Below, one piece after another: positions 7,290 to 16,681 of a DNA stretch of 64,000 nt. The notes under the pieces are model-generated. The model saw only the letters and a program-made list of their open reading frames with translations. It did no database searches and was not told the origin of the DNA. Position 1 is the first letter of the stretch; the number at the start of each line of letters is the position of its first letter. The position numbers and the translations under genes were made by a program. Source of the stretch: an uncultured Dysosmobacter sp. (lineage in GTDB: Bacteria > Bacillota > Clostridia > Oscillospirales > Oscillospiraceae). Location of the stretch: NCBI RefSeq assembly GCF_947631635.1, contig NZ_CANRMB010000001.1:62001-126000 (forward strand), in the 5' to 3' direction.

Positions 7290-8567
7290 ATGAATGCGCT
7301 GCTGCTATTTCTCATGTTCTTTGCGCTGCTGTTCGTCGGTGCGCCCATCGCATTGGCTCTGGGCGGCTCATCTCTGCTGTATCTGTTATTCATTGCCCAC
7401 ATGTCTCCTGTTGTGGTCTTCCAGCAGATGCTCTCCGGTGTGAACAGCTTTACGCTGTTGGCAGTGCCGCTGTTTATGATGGCCGGCTCCTTGATGGAGC
7501 ATGGCGGCATCTCTAAACGGCTGGTCAGCTTTGCTATGTCCCTGGTGGGCCACTTCACCGGCGGCCTGGCCATGGTGGTCATTGTTGCCAGCGTGTTCTT
7601 TGCCGCCATGTCCGGCTCTGCGGTAGCGACTACGGCCGCCATCGGCGCCATTATGATTCCCGCCATGTATGAACGGGGCTATGACAAGGATTACGCTTGT
7701 GCGCTTCAGGCCACCGGTGGTATTTTCGGTCCCCTGATCCCGCCCAGCATCGCTATGGTGCTCTACGCCGTTACAGCGAACCAGTCAGTCAGCACTATGT
7801 TGATCGCAGGTGCGGGTCCAGGACTTTTCATGGCAAGTTTGGTTATCATCTATGTGATCTATTCCTGCCATAAGCGGGGATTTAGAGGACAGGACTCCTT
7901 CAGTGCGGCAAACGTATGGACCAATTTTAAGGATGCCATCTGGGCATTGCTGTCTCCGCTTATCATTCTGGGGGGTATTTACTCAGGCATTTTCACGCCC
8001 ACAGAATCCGCCGCTATCGCATGCACGTATTCCATCCTCGTCGGCGTGTTCGTTTATAAGGAGATGGACTTCAGGCAGTTGTTTTCCTGCCTGTCCTCTT
8101 CTATTCGCAGCACGGGCGGTATCATGATGATCGTTGCAGGTGCCAGCACGTTCTCCTGGGTCCTGACCCGTGAGCGCATGGCGTCCTCTCTGGCCAACGC
8201 GATGCTGTCTGTCAGCGACAGCCGGTATTGGTTCATTTTCTGCACGCTGGTGGTCCTGCTGATCGCGGGATGCTTTATCGACGCGGCACCCGCCGTTATG
8301 ATCCTGACCCCGATTTTTGCCCCAATTGCCCAGCAATATGGCGTTTCTCTGATCCATTTGGGCGGTTATATGATCTGCGCGACTTCCATCGGCAACATCA
8401 CGCCGCCTATGGGGTTGAACCTGTTCATGGCCAGTCAGGTGGGTAAACGCCCGGTTCATCGGGTTATAAAGGAAATCTGGCCCTTTATCGGAATCACGGT
8501 CCTGTCCCTGCTCCTGGTTGCCCTGGTTCCGCAGATCACCACATTCTTGCCCGGCCTGATGAAGTGA
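7290..8567 (+). CDS. dctM: TRAP transporter large permease
   Basis: The 425-residue, very hydrophobic protein with about 12 membrane segments is the DctM/SiaM-type large subunit of a tripartite ATP-independent periplasmic transporter. It is driven by a sodium or proton gradient. Typical features include MSGSAVATTAAIGAIMIP and GGIFGPLIPPSIAMVLYA, which line the elevator-type transport domain, and a GNITPPMGLNLF stretch near the end. It lies between the isomerase and the binding-protein gene; the order large permease, binding protein, small permease differs from the common P-Q-M order. The ATG follows AAGAAAGAAGG. Confidence 0.9.
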   Translation: MNALLLFLMFFALLFVGAPIALALGGSSLLYLLFIAHMSPVVVFQQMLSGVNSFTLLAVPLFMMAGSLMEHGGISKRLVSFAMSLVGHFTGGLAMVVIVASVFFAAMSGSAVATTAAIGAIMIPAMYERGYDKDYACALQATGGIFGPLIPPSIAMVLYAVTANQSVSTMLIAGAGPGLFMASLVIIYVIYSCHKRGFRGQDSFSAANVWTNFKDAIWALLSPLIILGGIYSGIFTPTESAAIACTYSILVGVFVYKEMDFRQLFSCLSSSIRSTGGIMMIVAGASTFSWVLTRERMASSLANAMLSVSDSRYWFIFCTLVVLLIAGCFIDAAPAVMILTPIFAPIAQQYGVSLIHLGGYMICATSIGNITPPMGLNLFMASQVGKRPVHRVIKEIWPFIGITVLSLLLVALVPQITTFLPGLMK

Positions 8568-8611
8568 CAAATGTCGCAATGACATTGTTATAAAAATTTA
8601 TGGAGGAAAAA

Positions 8612-9676
8612 ATGATGAAGAAATTACTTGCACTCATGCTGTCCTTGATCGTGGTTTTGGGCCTTTCCGCTTGCGGCGGCTCCAAGGACACCACCCCTGC
8701 TGTTGACGGCGATACCAACGCTAAGACGAACGAACCTGCCGAGGCAGAAGAAGTCATTACCCTGGTTTCCACCCAGGCCGGTTCTACTGCAGACAGCGTC
8801 CTTGGCCAAGGCACCACCAAATTCGAGGAGCTGCTGGAAGAGTATTCCGGCGGACTGATCCAGGTCGAATCCTACTATGATACCGAGCTGGGCGGCATTG
8901 ACTCCCAGCTGGAGGCTGTCATGACCGGTTCCATTGATGTCTGCTGCCTGGGCCCCTCTTACCTCTCCGGCTATGTGCCTGAGATCCAGGTGTTTGATCT
9001 GCCTTTCCTATTCGATGACTATGATCAGATAAACGCCACGCTGGACGGCGATCCCGGCCAGTACATCGCTTCCAAATTTGAGGGCTCCGGCGTGAAGCTG
9101 ATGACCTACTTCCACTCCGGCCTGCGTTCTATCACCAACAGCTCCAACCAGATCAACAGCGTGGAAGACGTGAAGGGCATCAAGATCCGCGTGGCTCCCT
9201 CCGAGACCCAGCTGGCCACTTGGGAAGGTTTCGGCGCTATCCCTATGGCCATGGCTTCCAGCGAGACCTTTACCGCTCTGCAGCAGGGAACCATTGACGC
9301 GCAGGAGAACGGTCTGACCTATATCTACAGCTCTAAGATCTACGAGGCACAGAAGTATCTCTCTCTGACCAAACACAGCTATACCTCCATGCCTGTGATC
9401 ATGAACCAGAACAAGTGGGATTCCCTGACCGAACAGCAGCAGGAGTGGGTCCAGAAAGCTCTGACCGACGCCGCCAACTGGCAGCGCCAGGCCACTGCTG
9501 ATGCCGAGGAGCAGATTGTCAACGACATCGAGGCTTACGGCCTGGAGGTCAACCGCGATCCTGACCGCGAATCCTTCAAGCCTTACACGCAGGCTGCTTA
9601 TGATGTGTTCAACAAGGCGATGGGATCTGATGAGATCCTGAAGATGGTTCAGGACTATGTCGCTAACCTGAAATAA
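8612..9676 (+). CDS. dctP: TRAP transporter substrate-binding lipoprotein
   Basis: This 354-residue protein starts with a lipoprotein signal peptide ending in the lipobox LSAC (Cys21). It continues as a DctP-family two-lobed binding protein. The conserved Arg of the family, which binds the carboxylate of the ligand, probably lies in GIKIRVAPSE (about residue 180), implying an organic acid as substrate. I chose the ATG at 8612 because GGAGG at 8602-8606 is its ribosome binding site; an ATG at 8600 lies upstream of it. It works with the permeases on both sides. Confidence 0.88.
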   Translation: MMKKLLALMLSLIVVLGLSACGGSKDTTPAVDGDTNAKTNEPAEAEEVITLVSTQAGSTADSVLGQGTTKFEELLEEYSGGLIQVESYYDTELGGIDSQLEAVMTGSIDVCCLGPSYLSGYVPEIQVFDLPFLFDDYDQINATLDGDPGQYIASKFEGSGVKLMTYFHSGLRSITNSSNQINSVEDVKGIKIRVAPSETQLATWEGFGAIPMAMASSETFTALQQGTIDAQENGLTYIYSSKIYEAQKYLSLTKHSYTSMPVIMNQNKWDSLTEQQQEWVQKALTDAANWQRQATADAEEQIVNDIEAYGLEVNRDPDRESFKPYTQAAYDVFNKAMGSDEILKMVQDYVANLK

Positions 9677-9692
9677 TTAAGCAAAGGGTTGA

Positions 9693-10196
9693 ATGCTCAT
9701 GAATCGTTTCTTTCAGAAAATAGAAAGCGGGCTGAATGGCCTTCTGGGGCTGATGGGGCTCGCAGGCATTGCGGTGATGACCATTGGCGTTTTTACCCGT
9801 TATGTTCTGGTGATTCCACTGAACTGGTCGGACGAGTTCTTGAGAACGATGTTTGTCTGGTCGTACTTCATCGGTGCTGCCATGATGGTGTCGTCCGGAG
9901 GATTAATGCGTCTGGAACTGCTGGATGACTATCTGAGCGGCCATGGATACCACACCGCAAAAAAGGCCATCGGGATCTTCGTGGAGCTTTGTATGGTCGG
10001 TTTCTTCTCGTTCATGTCCTACTATGTTTTCCAGTTGATATTCTCATATATTCAAAAAGGAACGACCTCATCCACCAGTAACGTGCCCGCTTGGGTGCTG
10101 ATTCTGGGGATGGCAATCGGCTTTGTTTTGATCGTGATCCTGTCAATCCGAAATATCATCCGTTACCTGTGCAAGGGCGACAAGACTGCCGGATAA
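9693..10196 (+). CDS. dctQ: TRAP transporter small permease
   Basis: A 167-residue protein with four membrane segments matches DctQ. The family motif is visible as FTRYVLVIPLNWSDEFLR (about residues 31-50), followed by WSYFIGAAMM. DctQ binds and stabilises the large permease DctM. It is the last gene of the operon and is followed 22 bases later by a strong terminator. Confidence 0.88.
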   Translation: MLMNRFFQKIESGLNGLLGLMGLAGIAVMTIGVFTRYVLVIPLNWSDEFLRTMFVWSYFIGAAMMVSSGGLMRLELLDDYLSGHGYHTAKKAIGIFVELCMVGFFSFMSYYVFQLIFSYIQKGTTSSTSNVPAWVLILGMAIGFVLIVILSIRNIIRYLCKGDKTAG

Positions 10197-10218
10197 TAAG
10201 AGCAGCTCCAAAACAGCC

Positions 10219-10248
10219 AAGGGCTGCCAGAATTTTCTGGCAGCCCTT
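10219..10248. terminator. Bidirectional terminator between dctQ and the LacI-type gene
   Basis: A 14-bp perfect stem (AAGGGCTGCCAGAA and its complement) with a two-base loop lies between the convergent dctQ and regulator genes. It can stop transcription from both sides. Confidence 0.75.
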
Positions 10249-10264
10249 ACTTATCGATAGTGAA

Positions 10265-11341
10265 TCATTTACTTCTGGGGGCTATGGTGGACTTCCGGAC
10301 GATGAGCCGGGGCTGGCACTCCGCCTTGAAGCGCATGTTGGACACCAGAGAGTTGGGCGCCCGGATGTTCAGACGATGTAACAGCACATCCATGGCCGAC
10401 TGGGCCAGCATATCCGCGTGGGGGTCCACAGTGGTCAGGGAGATACGTTCCAGGCCGGTGTAAAACAGATTGTCGAAGCCGATGATGGAATAGTCCTCCG
10501 GGATACGGTAGCCTTTTTCGAGTAAAGCGTCCATGGCACCGATGGCTACCATATCATTGGTGGCGATGATGGCAGTGGCACCGCATTTGACAATGTGCGG
10601 ATCCTGCGCCAGATGATAACCAACGGTGTAATCGAAGTTGTTCTCAATGGCCATTTCCCCTTCAGGGGTGTCAATGAAGTCTGAGATGATGTGCAGTGTG
10701 CAGTGTTCGCTGGTGTGGATCAGATTCTCCACACCTTTGACCCGGGACAGTCGGGCAATATTCCGGTCCATGGGCGTTGTCAGCATGACGATGTTCCGGT
10801 GGCCCAGGGAGATCAGGTGCTCTGCGGCGATGCAGCCGGAGCGGAAGTTGTTCAACTCTACCTGGTCTGCCTTGGAATTCGGCATATTGTCGCAGATGGT
10901 GATGATGGGGATATGCTCCAACGCGTGCTCCAGTGCCTGTGGATTGTCCGGCGGGAAAAGGTAAATGACTGCCAAAAAATTCATCTCCAGCGCCATATCC
11001 AGATAATCCTTTTCAAGCTCCGGCAGGTGATATGTATCACCGCAGACCACATGAAGCCCGTTTTTGTGGGCTTCATGCTCGATGCTTTGCAGGATGCAGG
11101 GGTAGTACGGATTGGTCAGGCGGGTAGCCAGGACCAGGATGCGCTTAGAGGCCAGGACATTTGCTTTGGATTGTCGCTGCTGTGGTGTGTAGCCTAGCTC
11201 CTCCGCTGCGGCAAAGACCTTGTTTACGGTTGCCTTTGGGAAAGAGGATGCCTTGCTTCGCCCCAGGATATTGGAAACGGTGGATTGCGAGACCCCTGCG
11301 GCTTTGGCAATATCTGTCATAGTCACTTTTTTGGGGGACAA
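10265..11341 (-). CDS. LacI-family transcriptional regulator
   Basis: The 358-residue protein has an N-terminal LacI helix-turn-helix (TMTDIAKAAGVSQSTVSNIL), a hinge, and a periplasmic-binding-protein-like effector domain (ILVLATRLTNPYYPCIL to the C-terminus). A TTG at 11341 fits best as the start, with AGAGGTG six bases upstream; a GTG at 11350 and an internal ATG near 11320 are alternatives. It lies between the TRAP operon and the dehydrogenase operon, divergent from the latter. ATTACTAAT sites near both promoters are the likely operators. It probably represses both operons until the substrate or a sugar-acid intermediate binds. Confidence 0.85.
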   Translation of the reverse strand: MSPKKVTMTDIAKAAGVSQSTVSNILGRSKASSFPKATVNKVFAAAEELGYTPQQRQSKANVLASKRILVLATRLTNPYYPCILQSIEHEAHKNGLHVVCGDTYHLPELEKDYLDMALEMNFLAVIYLFPPDNPQALEHALEHIPIITICDNMPNSKADQVELNNFRSGCIAAEHLISLGHRNIVMLTTPMDRNIARLSRVKGVENLIHTSEHCTLHIISDFIDTPEGEMAIENNFDYTVGYHLAQDPHIVKCGATAIIATNDMVAIGAMDALLEKGYRIPEDYSIIGFDNLFYTGLERISLTTVDPHADMLAQSAMDVLLHRLNIRAPNSLVSNMRFKAECQPRLIVRKSTIAPRSK

Positions 11342-11464
11342 ATGAATCACCTCTGCTGTTATATAATAAATTCATTATAAAAAAATTACGAATAAATGTA
11401 AAGAGGACAGAGAAAAAATTCTAAAAACTTTTTTGTAAAAAGGGAGAAAAAACGCTTAGATATC

Positions 11465-11492
11465 TTGACAAAATTATATTATAAATTATAAT
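11465..11492 (+). promoter_or_regulatory. Promoter of the 2-oxoacid dehydrogenase operon
   Basis: TTGACA at 11465-11470 and TATAAT at 11487-11492 are both perfect, with a 16-base spacer, in a very AT-rich gap divergent from the LacI-type gene. It gives a leader of about 85 bases before the E1alpha ATG. Confidence 0.75.
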
Positions 11493-11500
11493 AATAAAAT

Positions 11501-11520
11501 ATTAGGAATAAATTACTAAT
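11501..11520. promoter_or_regulatory. Candidate operator next to the dehydrogenase promoter
   Basis: ATTAG at 11501-11505 and CTAAT at 11516-11520 form an interrupted palindrome overlapping the transcription start. Its right part ATTACTAAT repeats the motif found in front of the phosphatase/TRAP operon. Confidence 0.4.
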
Positions 11521-11582
11521 TAAAATAACAAAACTTTAAGATGTCCCCAAAACTTTGAATGGATAGAAGGAGTAGAACGGTC

Positions 11583-12560
11583 ATGAGCAATTTTCCTTCC
11601 AATGAAAAGGCTCTGGGCATGTACAAGAAGATGTACCAGATCCGCAAATATGAGGAGAGCATCTACTATCTCTTCTTAGAGGGCATCATGCCCGGGACGA
11701 TTCACCAGAGCACCGGTGAGGAGGCCAGCGCAGTGGGGATGCTGTACGATCTGCGTAAGGATGATTGGATGGCTTCCACCCATCGTCCCGCCGGTCATGA
11801 TATCGCCAAGGGCATCAGTGTCAAGGCCATGATGTGCGAGATGTTCGGTAAGGCTGAGGGCTGCTGCGGCGGCAAGGGCGGCGCTATGCACACCGGTGAC
11901 ATCAGTGTGGGCGTGATTCCGGCCAACGCCATCGTGGGCGGCAACCTGCCGATTGCCGCAGGTGTGGGGCTGGCTTTCAAAATGCAGAAAAAGGACAATG
12001 TGGTAGTGTGCTTTTTCGGCGACGGTGCATCTAATGAGGGTTCCTATCACGAAACCATGAACGCCGCAGGCATCTGGAAACTTCCGGTGGTCTATGTGTG
12101 CGAGAATAATATGTATTCTGCCAACACCTCCATTTCTCTTACCTGCTGCCAGAAGAACGTAGCAGCGGATCGTGCCGCCGTGTATGGTATCCCCAGCGAG
12201 GTTGTGGATGGCAATGATGTGCTGGCTGTCAATGAAGCGGCCGCCCGTGCCATTGCCCGTGCCCGCGCCGGAGAAGGCCCCACCATCATCGAGGTCAAGA
12301 CCTACCGCCACGGCGGCCACTCCCGGAATGATGCCTGCGGTTACCGTCCCAAGGACGAGGAGAAGCTATGGATTCAGGGCAGGGATCCTGTGAAAAATTT
12401 CCGCAAGGTGATCCTGGAGCACAACGTTATCTCCGAGGAGGAGCTGGAGAAGGTAGAAGCCGGTATTGAGCAGGAGATCGAGGAGGCGGTGGAATACGCC
12501 AAGAACGCCCTGCTGCCGTCTTATGAATCCGCTTTGAAAAACGTTTATTGGGAGGGCTGA
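11583..12560 (+). CDS. acoA: 2-oxoacid/acetoin dehydrogenase E1 component, alpha subunit
   Basis: The 325-residue protein is a thiamine-diphosphate-dependent E1 alpha subunit. The TPP/Mg motif GDGASNEG is at residues 146-153 with the paired NN in VCENNMYSAN about 30 residues on. GGKGGAMH and the RHGGHSRND phosphorylation-loop-like stretch are also typical. With E1beta it decarboxylates a 2-oxoacid or cleaves acetoin and passes the acyl group to the E2 lipoyl arm. I chose the ATG at 11583 because GAAGGAG ends 10 bases before it. It leads a five-gene operon. The acoA name reflects family resemblance; pyruvate, branched-chain or acetoin substrates are not separable here. Confidence 0.85.
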   Translation: MSNFPSNEKALGMYKKMYQIRKYEESIYYLFLEGIMPGTIHQSTGEEASAVGMLYDLRKDDWMASTHRPAGHDIAKGISVKAMMCEMFGKAEGCCGGKGGAMHTGDISVGVIPANAIVGGNLPIAAGVGLAFKMQKKDNVVVCFFGDGASNEGSYHETMNAAGIWKLPVVYVCENNMYSANTSISLTCCQKNVAADRAAVYGIPSEVVDGNDVLAVNEAAARAIARARAGEGPTIIEVKTYRHGGHSRNDACGYRPKDEEKLWIQGRDPVKNFRKVILEHNVISEEELEKVEAGIEQEIEEAVEYAKNALLPSYESALKNVYWEG

Positions 12561-12565
12561 AAATA

Positions 12566-13642
12566 ATGGCTATTATGTCGATCGCGGATGCGTACAAGAG
12601 CGCCATCCGGGAGGAGATGCGCAGAGATCCCTCCGTATACTGCATCGGCGAGGACGAGGATATCCCCGGCGGCATGGGCGGTGCCTTCACCGTGACCAAG
12701 GGCCTGGGTGACGAGTTCGGCGCCAATGTGCGGGTTGCCCTGGAGAGCGGCGGCTTTGCGTTTAAAGGCACAGAAAATATCGGGGATGACCGGGTCATCA
12801 ACACTCCCATTTCCGAGATTCTGATCTCCGGTGTGTGTGTAGGCTCCGCCATGGCCGGTATGCGGCCGGTGGCGGATTTGCAGTACGGCGACTTCCTGTT
12901 CTGCATGATGGACCAGCTGGTGAACCAGGCAGCCAAGATGTGCTATATGTCTGACGGCAAGGTTCACGTGCCCATGGTCATGCGCGCCCCCTGCGGCGCC
13001 ACCAACCGGGGTGCCCAGCACGCTCAGAGCTTGGAGAGCTATTTCATCCATGTCCCCGGCCTGAAGGTCATCTGCCCCTCTACCCCCTATGATGCCAAGG
13101 GGATGATGAAGCAGGCCATTCGGGATGAGAACCCGGTGCTGGTCTTTGAGCACAAGCTGCTCTACGGCGGCAAGCGGAAAGAGGCCGGTCAGCTCAGTGC
13201 CACCGGTGAGGTCCCGGAGGAGGATTACACCATTCCCTTCGGCCAGGCGGCAATCCGCCGGGAAGGCAAGGATATCACCATCGTGGCCAATATGCTCATG
13301 TGGTACAAGGCCATGCAGGCCGCTGAGGAATTGGAAAAGGAGAACATCAGCTGTGAGATCATCGATCCCCGCACTCTGGTCCCCTTCGACTATGATACTG
13401 TGACCAAGTCTCTGAAAAAAACCGGTAAGCTGATGATTGTCCATGAGGACACTTATACCGGCGGCTGGGGTGCGCAGCTGGCATCCTGGGTGGCGGAGAA
13501 TGCCATCACGCTGTTGGATGCGCCGGTGGTCCGGGTGGCAACTCCCGACACCCCGATCCCCTTCTGCCCCACGCTGGAAAGCTATGTGATCCCCTCCCAG
13601 CAGCGGATCGCCGAGGCCGCCCGGAAGCTGGCCAAGCTGTAA
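12566..13642 (+). CDS. acoB: 2-oxoacid/acetoin dehydrogenase E1 component, beta subunit
   Basis: The 358-residue protein is the transketolase-like pyrimidine-binding E1 beta subunit (IGEDEDIPGGMGGAF near the start, then MRAPCGATNRGAQHAQSLE and the C-terminal transketolase domain with HEDTYTGGWGAQ). It completes the E1 heterotetramer and binds the thiamine ring. The ATG at 12566 follows GGAGGGCTGAAAATA; the ribosome binding site overlaps the end of the alpha subunit gene, with only five bases between stop and start. The tight spacing indicates coupled translation of the two E1 chains. Confidence 0.85.
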   Translation: MAIMSIADAYKSAIREEMRRDPSVYCIGEDEDIPGGMGGAFTVTKGLGDEFGANVRVALESGGFAFKGTENIGDDRVINTPISEILISGVCVGSAMAGMRPVADLQYGDFLFCMMDQLVNQAAKMCYMSDGKVHVPMVMRAPCGATNRGAQHAQSLESYFIHVPGLKVICPSTPYDAKGMMKQAIRDENPVLVFEHKLLYGGKRKEAGQLSATGEVPEEDYTIPFGQAAIRREGKDITIVANMLMWYKAMQAAEELEKENISCEIIDPRTLVPFDYDTVTKSLKKTGKLMIVHEDTYTGGWGAQLASWVAENAITLLDAPVVRVATPDTPIPFCPTLESYVIPSQQRIAEAARKLAKL

Positions 13643-13677
13643 TGCGGCCCGTCGGGTCAGAAAGGGAGGAAAAACGC

Positions 13678-15282
13678 ATGATCCAGGAAATCAAAATGCC
13701 CGCTGCCGGTCAGACTACTGATGAAGCCACCATCGTAAAAGTGAATGTAAAAGTAGGAGATACCGTGAAGCGGGGCGATGAACTGTTGGAGGCAGAGACT
13801 GATAAGGCCATTCTGCCGGTGGAAAGCTTTGCTGCCGGTGAGGTGCTGGCTGTTTTGGTCCAGGAGGGCGATGAAGTCACTGCCGGGACCGTTCTGGTTG
13901 CCATCGGCCGGCACGGCGAGCAGTACCAGGGCAGCAGCGCCCCTGCGGCGGCAGAGTCGGCTGCTCCGCCTGCCCATACGCCTGTTCCGGCCCAACTTGC
14001 GGGCGGGGCCAGCGTAGGCCAGGAGATCAGAATGCCTTCAGCCGGTCAGACCACCGATGAAGCCACCATTGTAAAGGTAAATGTAAAAGTGGGAGATCTC
14101 GTCAAGCGGGGCGATGAACTGCTGGAGGTGGAGACCGACAAGGCTATCCTGCCGGTAGAGAGCTTCCTCGCCGGTCAGGTGTTCGATGTGCTGGTGTCCG
14201 AGGGAGATATCGTCACTGCCGGATCTGTGCTGGCTGTCATCGGCAAAGCCGCTGATGCTGCATCCTATCATCGGGGAGGTGCAGCAGGAGTATCTGCTGC
14301 TGCAGTTTCCGCACCAGCAGAAGCTCCTGCTGTAGAACAGGAGGAGTATCTGCCCATTATCAAGGGCCAGAGTGCGCTCCCTGCGGCATCCGCTGAGGCT
14401 CCTGTGACTTCTGCTGCCCCAGCTGCACATCTGAATTTGCCTGCCATGCCCAACGCCAAGATGGTGGCCAGGGAACTGGGGGTAGACATTACCACGGTTT
14501 CGGCTTCCAACGGCGTATTTGTGAAGCGCTGTGACGTGGAGTTAGCGGCCCAGACTCCCAGGGCTGTGCCTGCCCCTGCCGAAACAGTAAGTCCTGCAGA
14601 AGCGGAGTATGAAGTCATGCCCATGACCCGCATCCGGGCGGTCATCGGCCGTCGAATGCAGGAATCCATGCAGAACATTCCTGCCTGGCAGTGTACGGTC
14701 AGCGTAGATATGACTGCCTGTATGGCTCTGCGGGATACATACAAGGCAAAGCGGGAGGTCAAGATCTCCTACAACGATATCATGGCTAAGGCCATTGCTG
14801 TGGCTTCTTGGAAGTTCCCCCTGGTTCGGGCTCGGTACGAGGAGGACGAGGTTCGAATCTACAGGCATGCCAATGTGGGGCTGGCTGTTGGCCTGGATGG
14901 CGCTTTGGTGGTGCCTGTAGTGAAGGGGGTTGATGGCAGGAGCCTGGAGGAGATCGCCGCTGCCTACAAGGATGTGATTCAGAAGGCACGGAACAACCAT
15001 CTGACTCCCAGCGAGATGGGCTGTGGCAGCATTACCATTTCCAATCTGGGGATGTACGATGTAGATCGCTTCATCGCTATTGTCAATCCGCCGGAGAGCT
15101 GCATTCTGGCTGTGGGGAGGATCGAGATTTTGCCTGTGTGGAACGGTACCGCTTTCCAGCCAGTACCGAAGATGACCATCACCGGCTCCTTCGACCACCG
15201 TATCATTGACGGCGTTTATGGCGCTCAGTTCCTGCAGGAACTGAAAATCCTGATGGAGAATCCGTCGCTGCTGCTGGGATAA
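13678..15282 (+). CDS. acoC: Dihydrolipoamide acyltransferase (E2) with two lipoyl domains
   Basis: The 534-residue protein has two biotinyl-lipoyl domains (about residues 1-78 with Lys43, and 114-190 with Lys155, both in ETDKA), Ala/Pro-rich linkers, an E3-binding domain (about 255-290, NAKMVARELGVD) and a chloramphenicol-acetyltransferase-type catalytic domain (about 308-534) ending with FDHRIIDGVYGA. The catalytic His and Asp are thus present. It forms the core of the complex and transfers the acyl group to CoA. The ATG at 13678 follows GGGAGGAAAAACGC. The two lipoyl domains are very similar, also at DNA level, pointing to internal duplication. Confidence 0.88.
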   Translation: MIQEIKMPAAGQTTDEATIVKVNVKVGDTVKRGDELLEAETDKAILPVESFAAGEVLAVLVQEGDEVTAGTVLVAIGRHGEQYQGSSAPAAAESAAPPAHTPVPAQLAGGASVGQEIRMPSAGQTTDEATIVKVNVKVGDLVKRGDELLEVETDKAILPVESFLAGQVFDVLVSEGDIVTAGSVLAVIGKAADAASYHRGGAAGVSAAAVSAPAEAPAVEQEEYLPIIKGQSALPAASAEAPVTSAAPAAHLNLPAMPNAKMVARELGVDITTVSASNGVFVKRCDVELAAQTPRAVPAPAETVSPAEAEYEVMPMTRIRAVIGRRMQESMQNIPAWQCTVSVDMTACMALRDTYKAKREVKISYNDIMAKAIAVASWKFPLVRARYEEDEVRIYRHANVGLAVGLDGALVVPVVKGVDGRSLEEIAAAYKDVIQKARNNHLTPSEMGCGSITISNLGMYDVDRFIAIVNPPESCILAVGRIEILPVWNGTAFQPVPKMTITGSFDHRIIDGVYGAQFLQELKILMENPSLLLG

Positions 15283-15290
15283 GGAGGAAC

Positions 15291-16661
15291 ATGATGGAAC
15301 GGTTTGATGTGTTGATCATCGGCGGCGGCCCGGGGGGCTATTCTCTGGGCATCGCCGCAGCCAAGCAGGGAATGAAGGCGGCTCTGTTTGAAAAGGAGCA
15401 TCTGGGCGGCACCTGCCTGAATGTGGGCTGTATTCCCACCAAGTATCTGGTGGATAAAGCACTGGCTATAGAAAAGGTGCGGGCTCTGGTAAAGAAAGAT
15501 ATTTTCCGGGATGCCGGAACCTTCAGCTTCAAAAAAATCCAGGCAGGAAAATCAGAGGTCACCAGCAAGCTGGTGGACGGTGTTCGATTTTTGCTGCAAA
15601 AGCACGGCGTAGAGATCGTCACCGGCGAGGCTGTACTGAAAAAGGACCGTGTGGTTGCCTGTGGCGGCAAAGAGTACCAGGGGAAATACGTGGTCATCGC
15701 CACCGGGTCCCAGTCCATGATGATCCCCATTCCCGGCCATGAACTGTGCATCGACTCAACAGGGGCGCTGAATCTCCAGACTCTGCCGCAGTCCATGGTG
15801 GTCATGGGTGGAGGTGTCATCGGACTGGAACTGGCCTGCGCCTTCGCAGCCTACGGCACCGAGGTCACCGTTGTGGAGTTGATGCCGGAGCTGATGCCCA
15901 GGGAACAGCGGGAGGCTGTCCGCATCGTGCGCAAGGATTTGGAACGGCAGGGCATCCGTCTGCTGACCGACGCGAAAATGCTGCGGGTGGAAAGAACTGC
16001 TTCCAGTTTGAAAGCGGTCTATGTACAGAATGGAAAAGAGAGCTCCGTAGACGCGGAGCAGGTTCTGATGGCCGCAGGCCGCAAGCCCAACCTGAGCGGC
16101 ATTGACGCCGGGGCCCTTGGCCTCGCTATGAACGGCAAGTTTATCGCTGTGGACAACCACCAGCGGACAAATCTGGAGGGTGTATACGCCATCGGCGATG
16201 TGGTGGGCGGCTATCAACTAGCCCACGCCGCCTATGCTGAGGGAGAAGCTGCCCTGTCGGATATGCAGGGCAAGGATGAGCCTTACGGTACCGTTCCAGT
16301 GCCGGTGTGCACTTATACCATTCCCTGCTTTGCCTCTGTGGGGCTGACCACAGAAGCCGCGAAGGAAGCGGGCTTTGAACCCTGTCTGGGCAGCTTTGAT
16401 TACAGTGCCAACGGCATGGCCCTGGCGGAAGGAGCCTCTGGCAGTGTATACGTGGTGATGGACAAGGCGTCTAAAACCACGCTTGGCGTGACCATCGTAG
16501 GTGAGAATGCTTCCGAGATGATTGCGTTTGCCGCTGACGCCGTCAGGGATAAGCTGACGCTGGAGCAGTGGCAGCGGATGATTGTGGCGCACCCGTCTTT
16601 GTGCGAAATGGTGCGGGAGGCCGCCTTGGATGCTTTCGGCATCTCGGTCCATAAAGGGTAA
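15291..16661 (+). CDS. lpdA: Dihydrolipoyl dehydrogenase (E3)
   Basis: The 456-residue flavoprotein has an FAD-binding GGGPGGY motif, the redox pair GGTCLNVGCIPTK (Cys42 and Cys47), an NAD-binding GGGVIGLELAC, a YAIGDVVGG FAD motif and the C-terminal AHPSLCE with the catalytic His-Glu pair. It reoxidises the E2 lipoyl groups and makes NADH. It starts nine bases after E2 behind AAGGAGGAAC. A dedicated E3 inside the operon supports a complete, self-contained complex for this pathway. Confidence 0.92.
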   Translation: MMERFDVLIIGGGPGGYSLGIAAAKQGMKAALFEKEHLGGTCLNVGCIPTKYLVDKALAIEKVRALVKKDIFRDAGTFSFKKIQAGKSEVTSKLVDGVRFLLQKHGVEIVTGEAVLKKDRVVACGGKEYQGKYVVIATGSQSMMIPIPGHELCIDSTGALNLQTLPQSMVVMGGGVIGLELACAFAAYGTEVTVVELMPELMPREQREAVRIVRKDLERQGIRLLTDAKMLRVERTASSLKAVYVQNGKESSVDAEQVLMAAGRKPNLSGIDAGALGLAMNGKFIAVDNHQRTNLEGVYAIGDVVGGYQLAHAAYAEGEAALSDMQGKDEPYGTVPVPVCTYTIPCFASVGLTTEAAKEAGFEPCLGSFDYSANGMALAEGASGSVYVVMDKASKTTLGVTIVGENASEMIAFAADAVRDKLTLEQWQRMIVAHPSLCEMVREAALDAFGISVHKG

Positions 16662-16681
16662 AACAGGAAGGAGCGTTTTAC

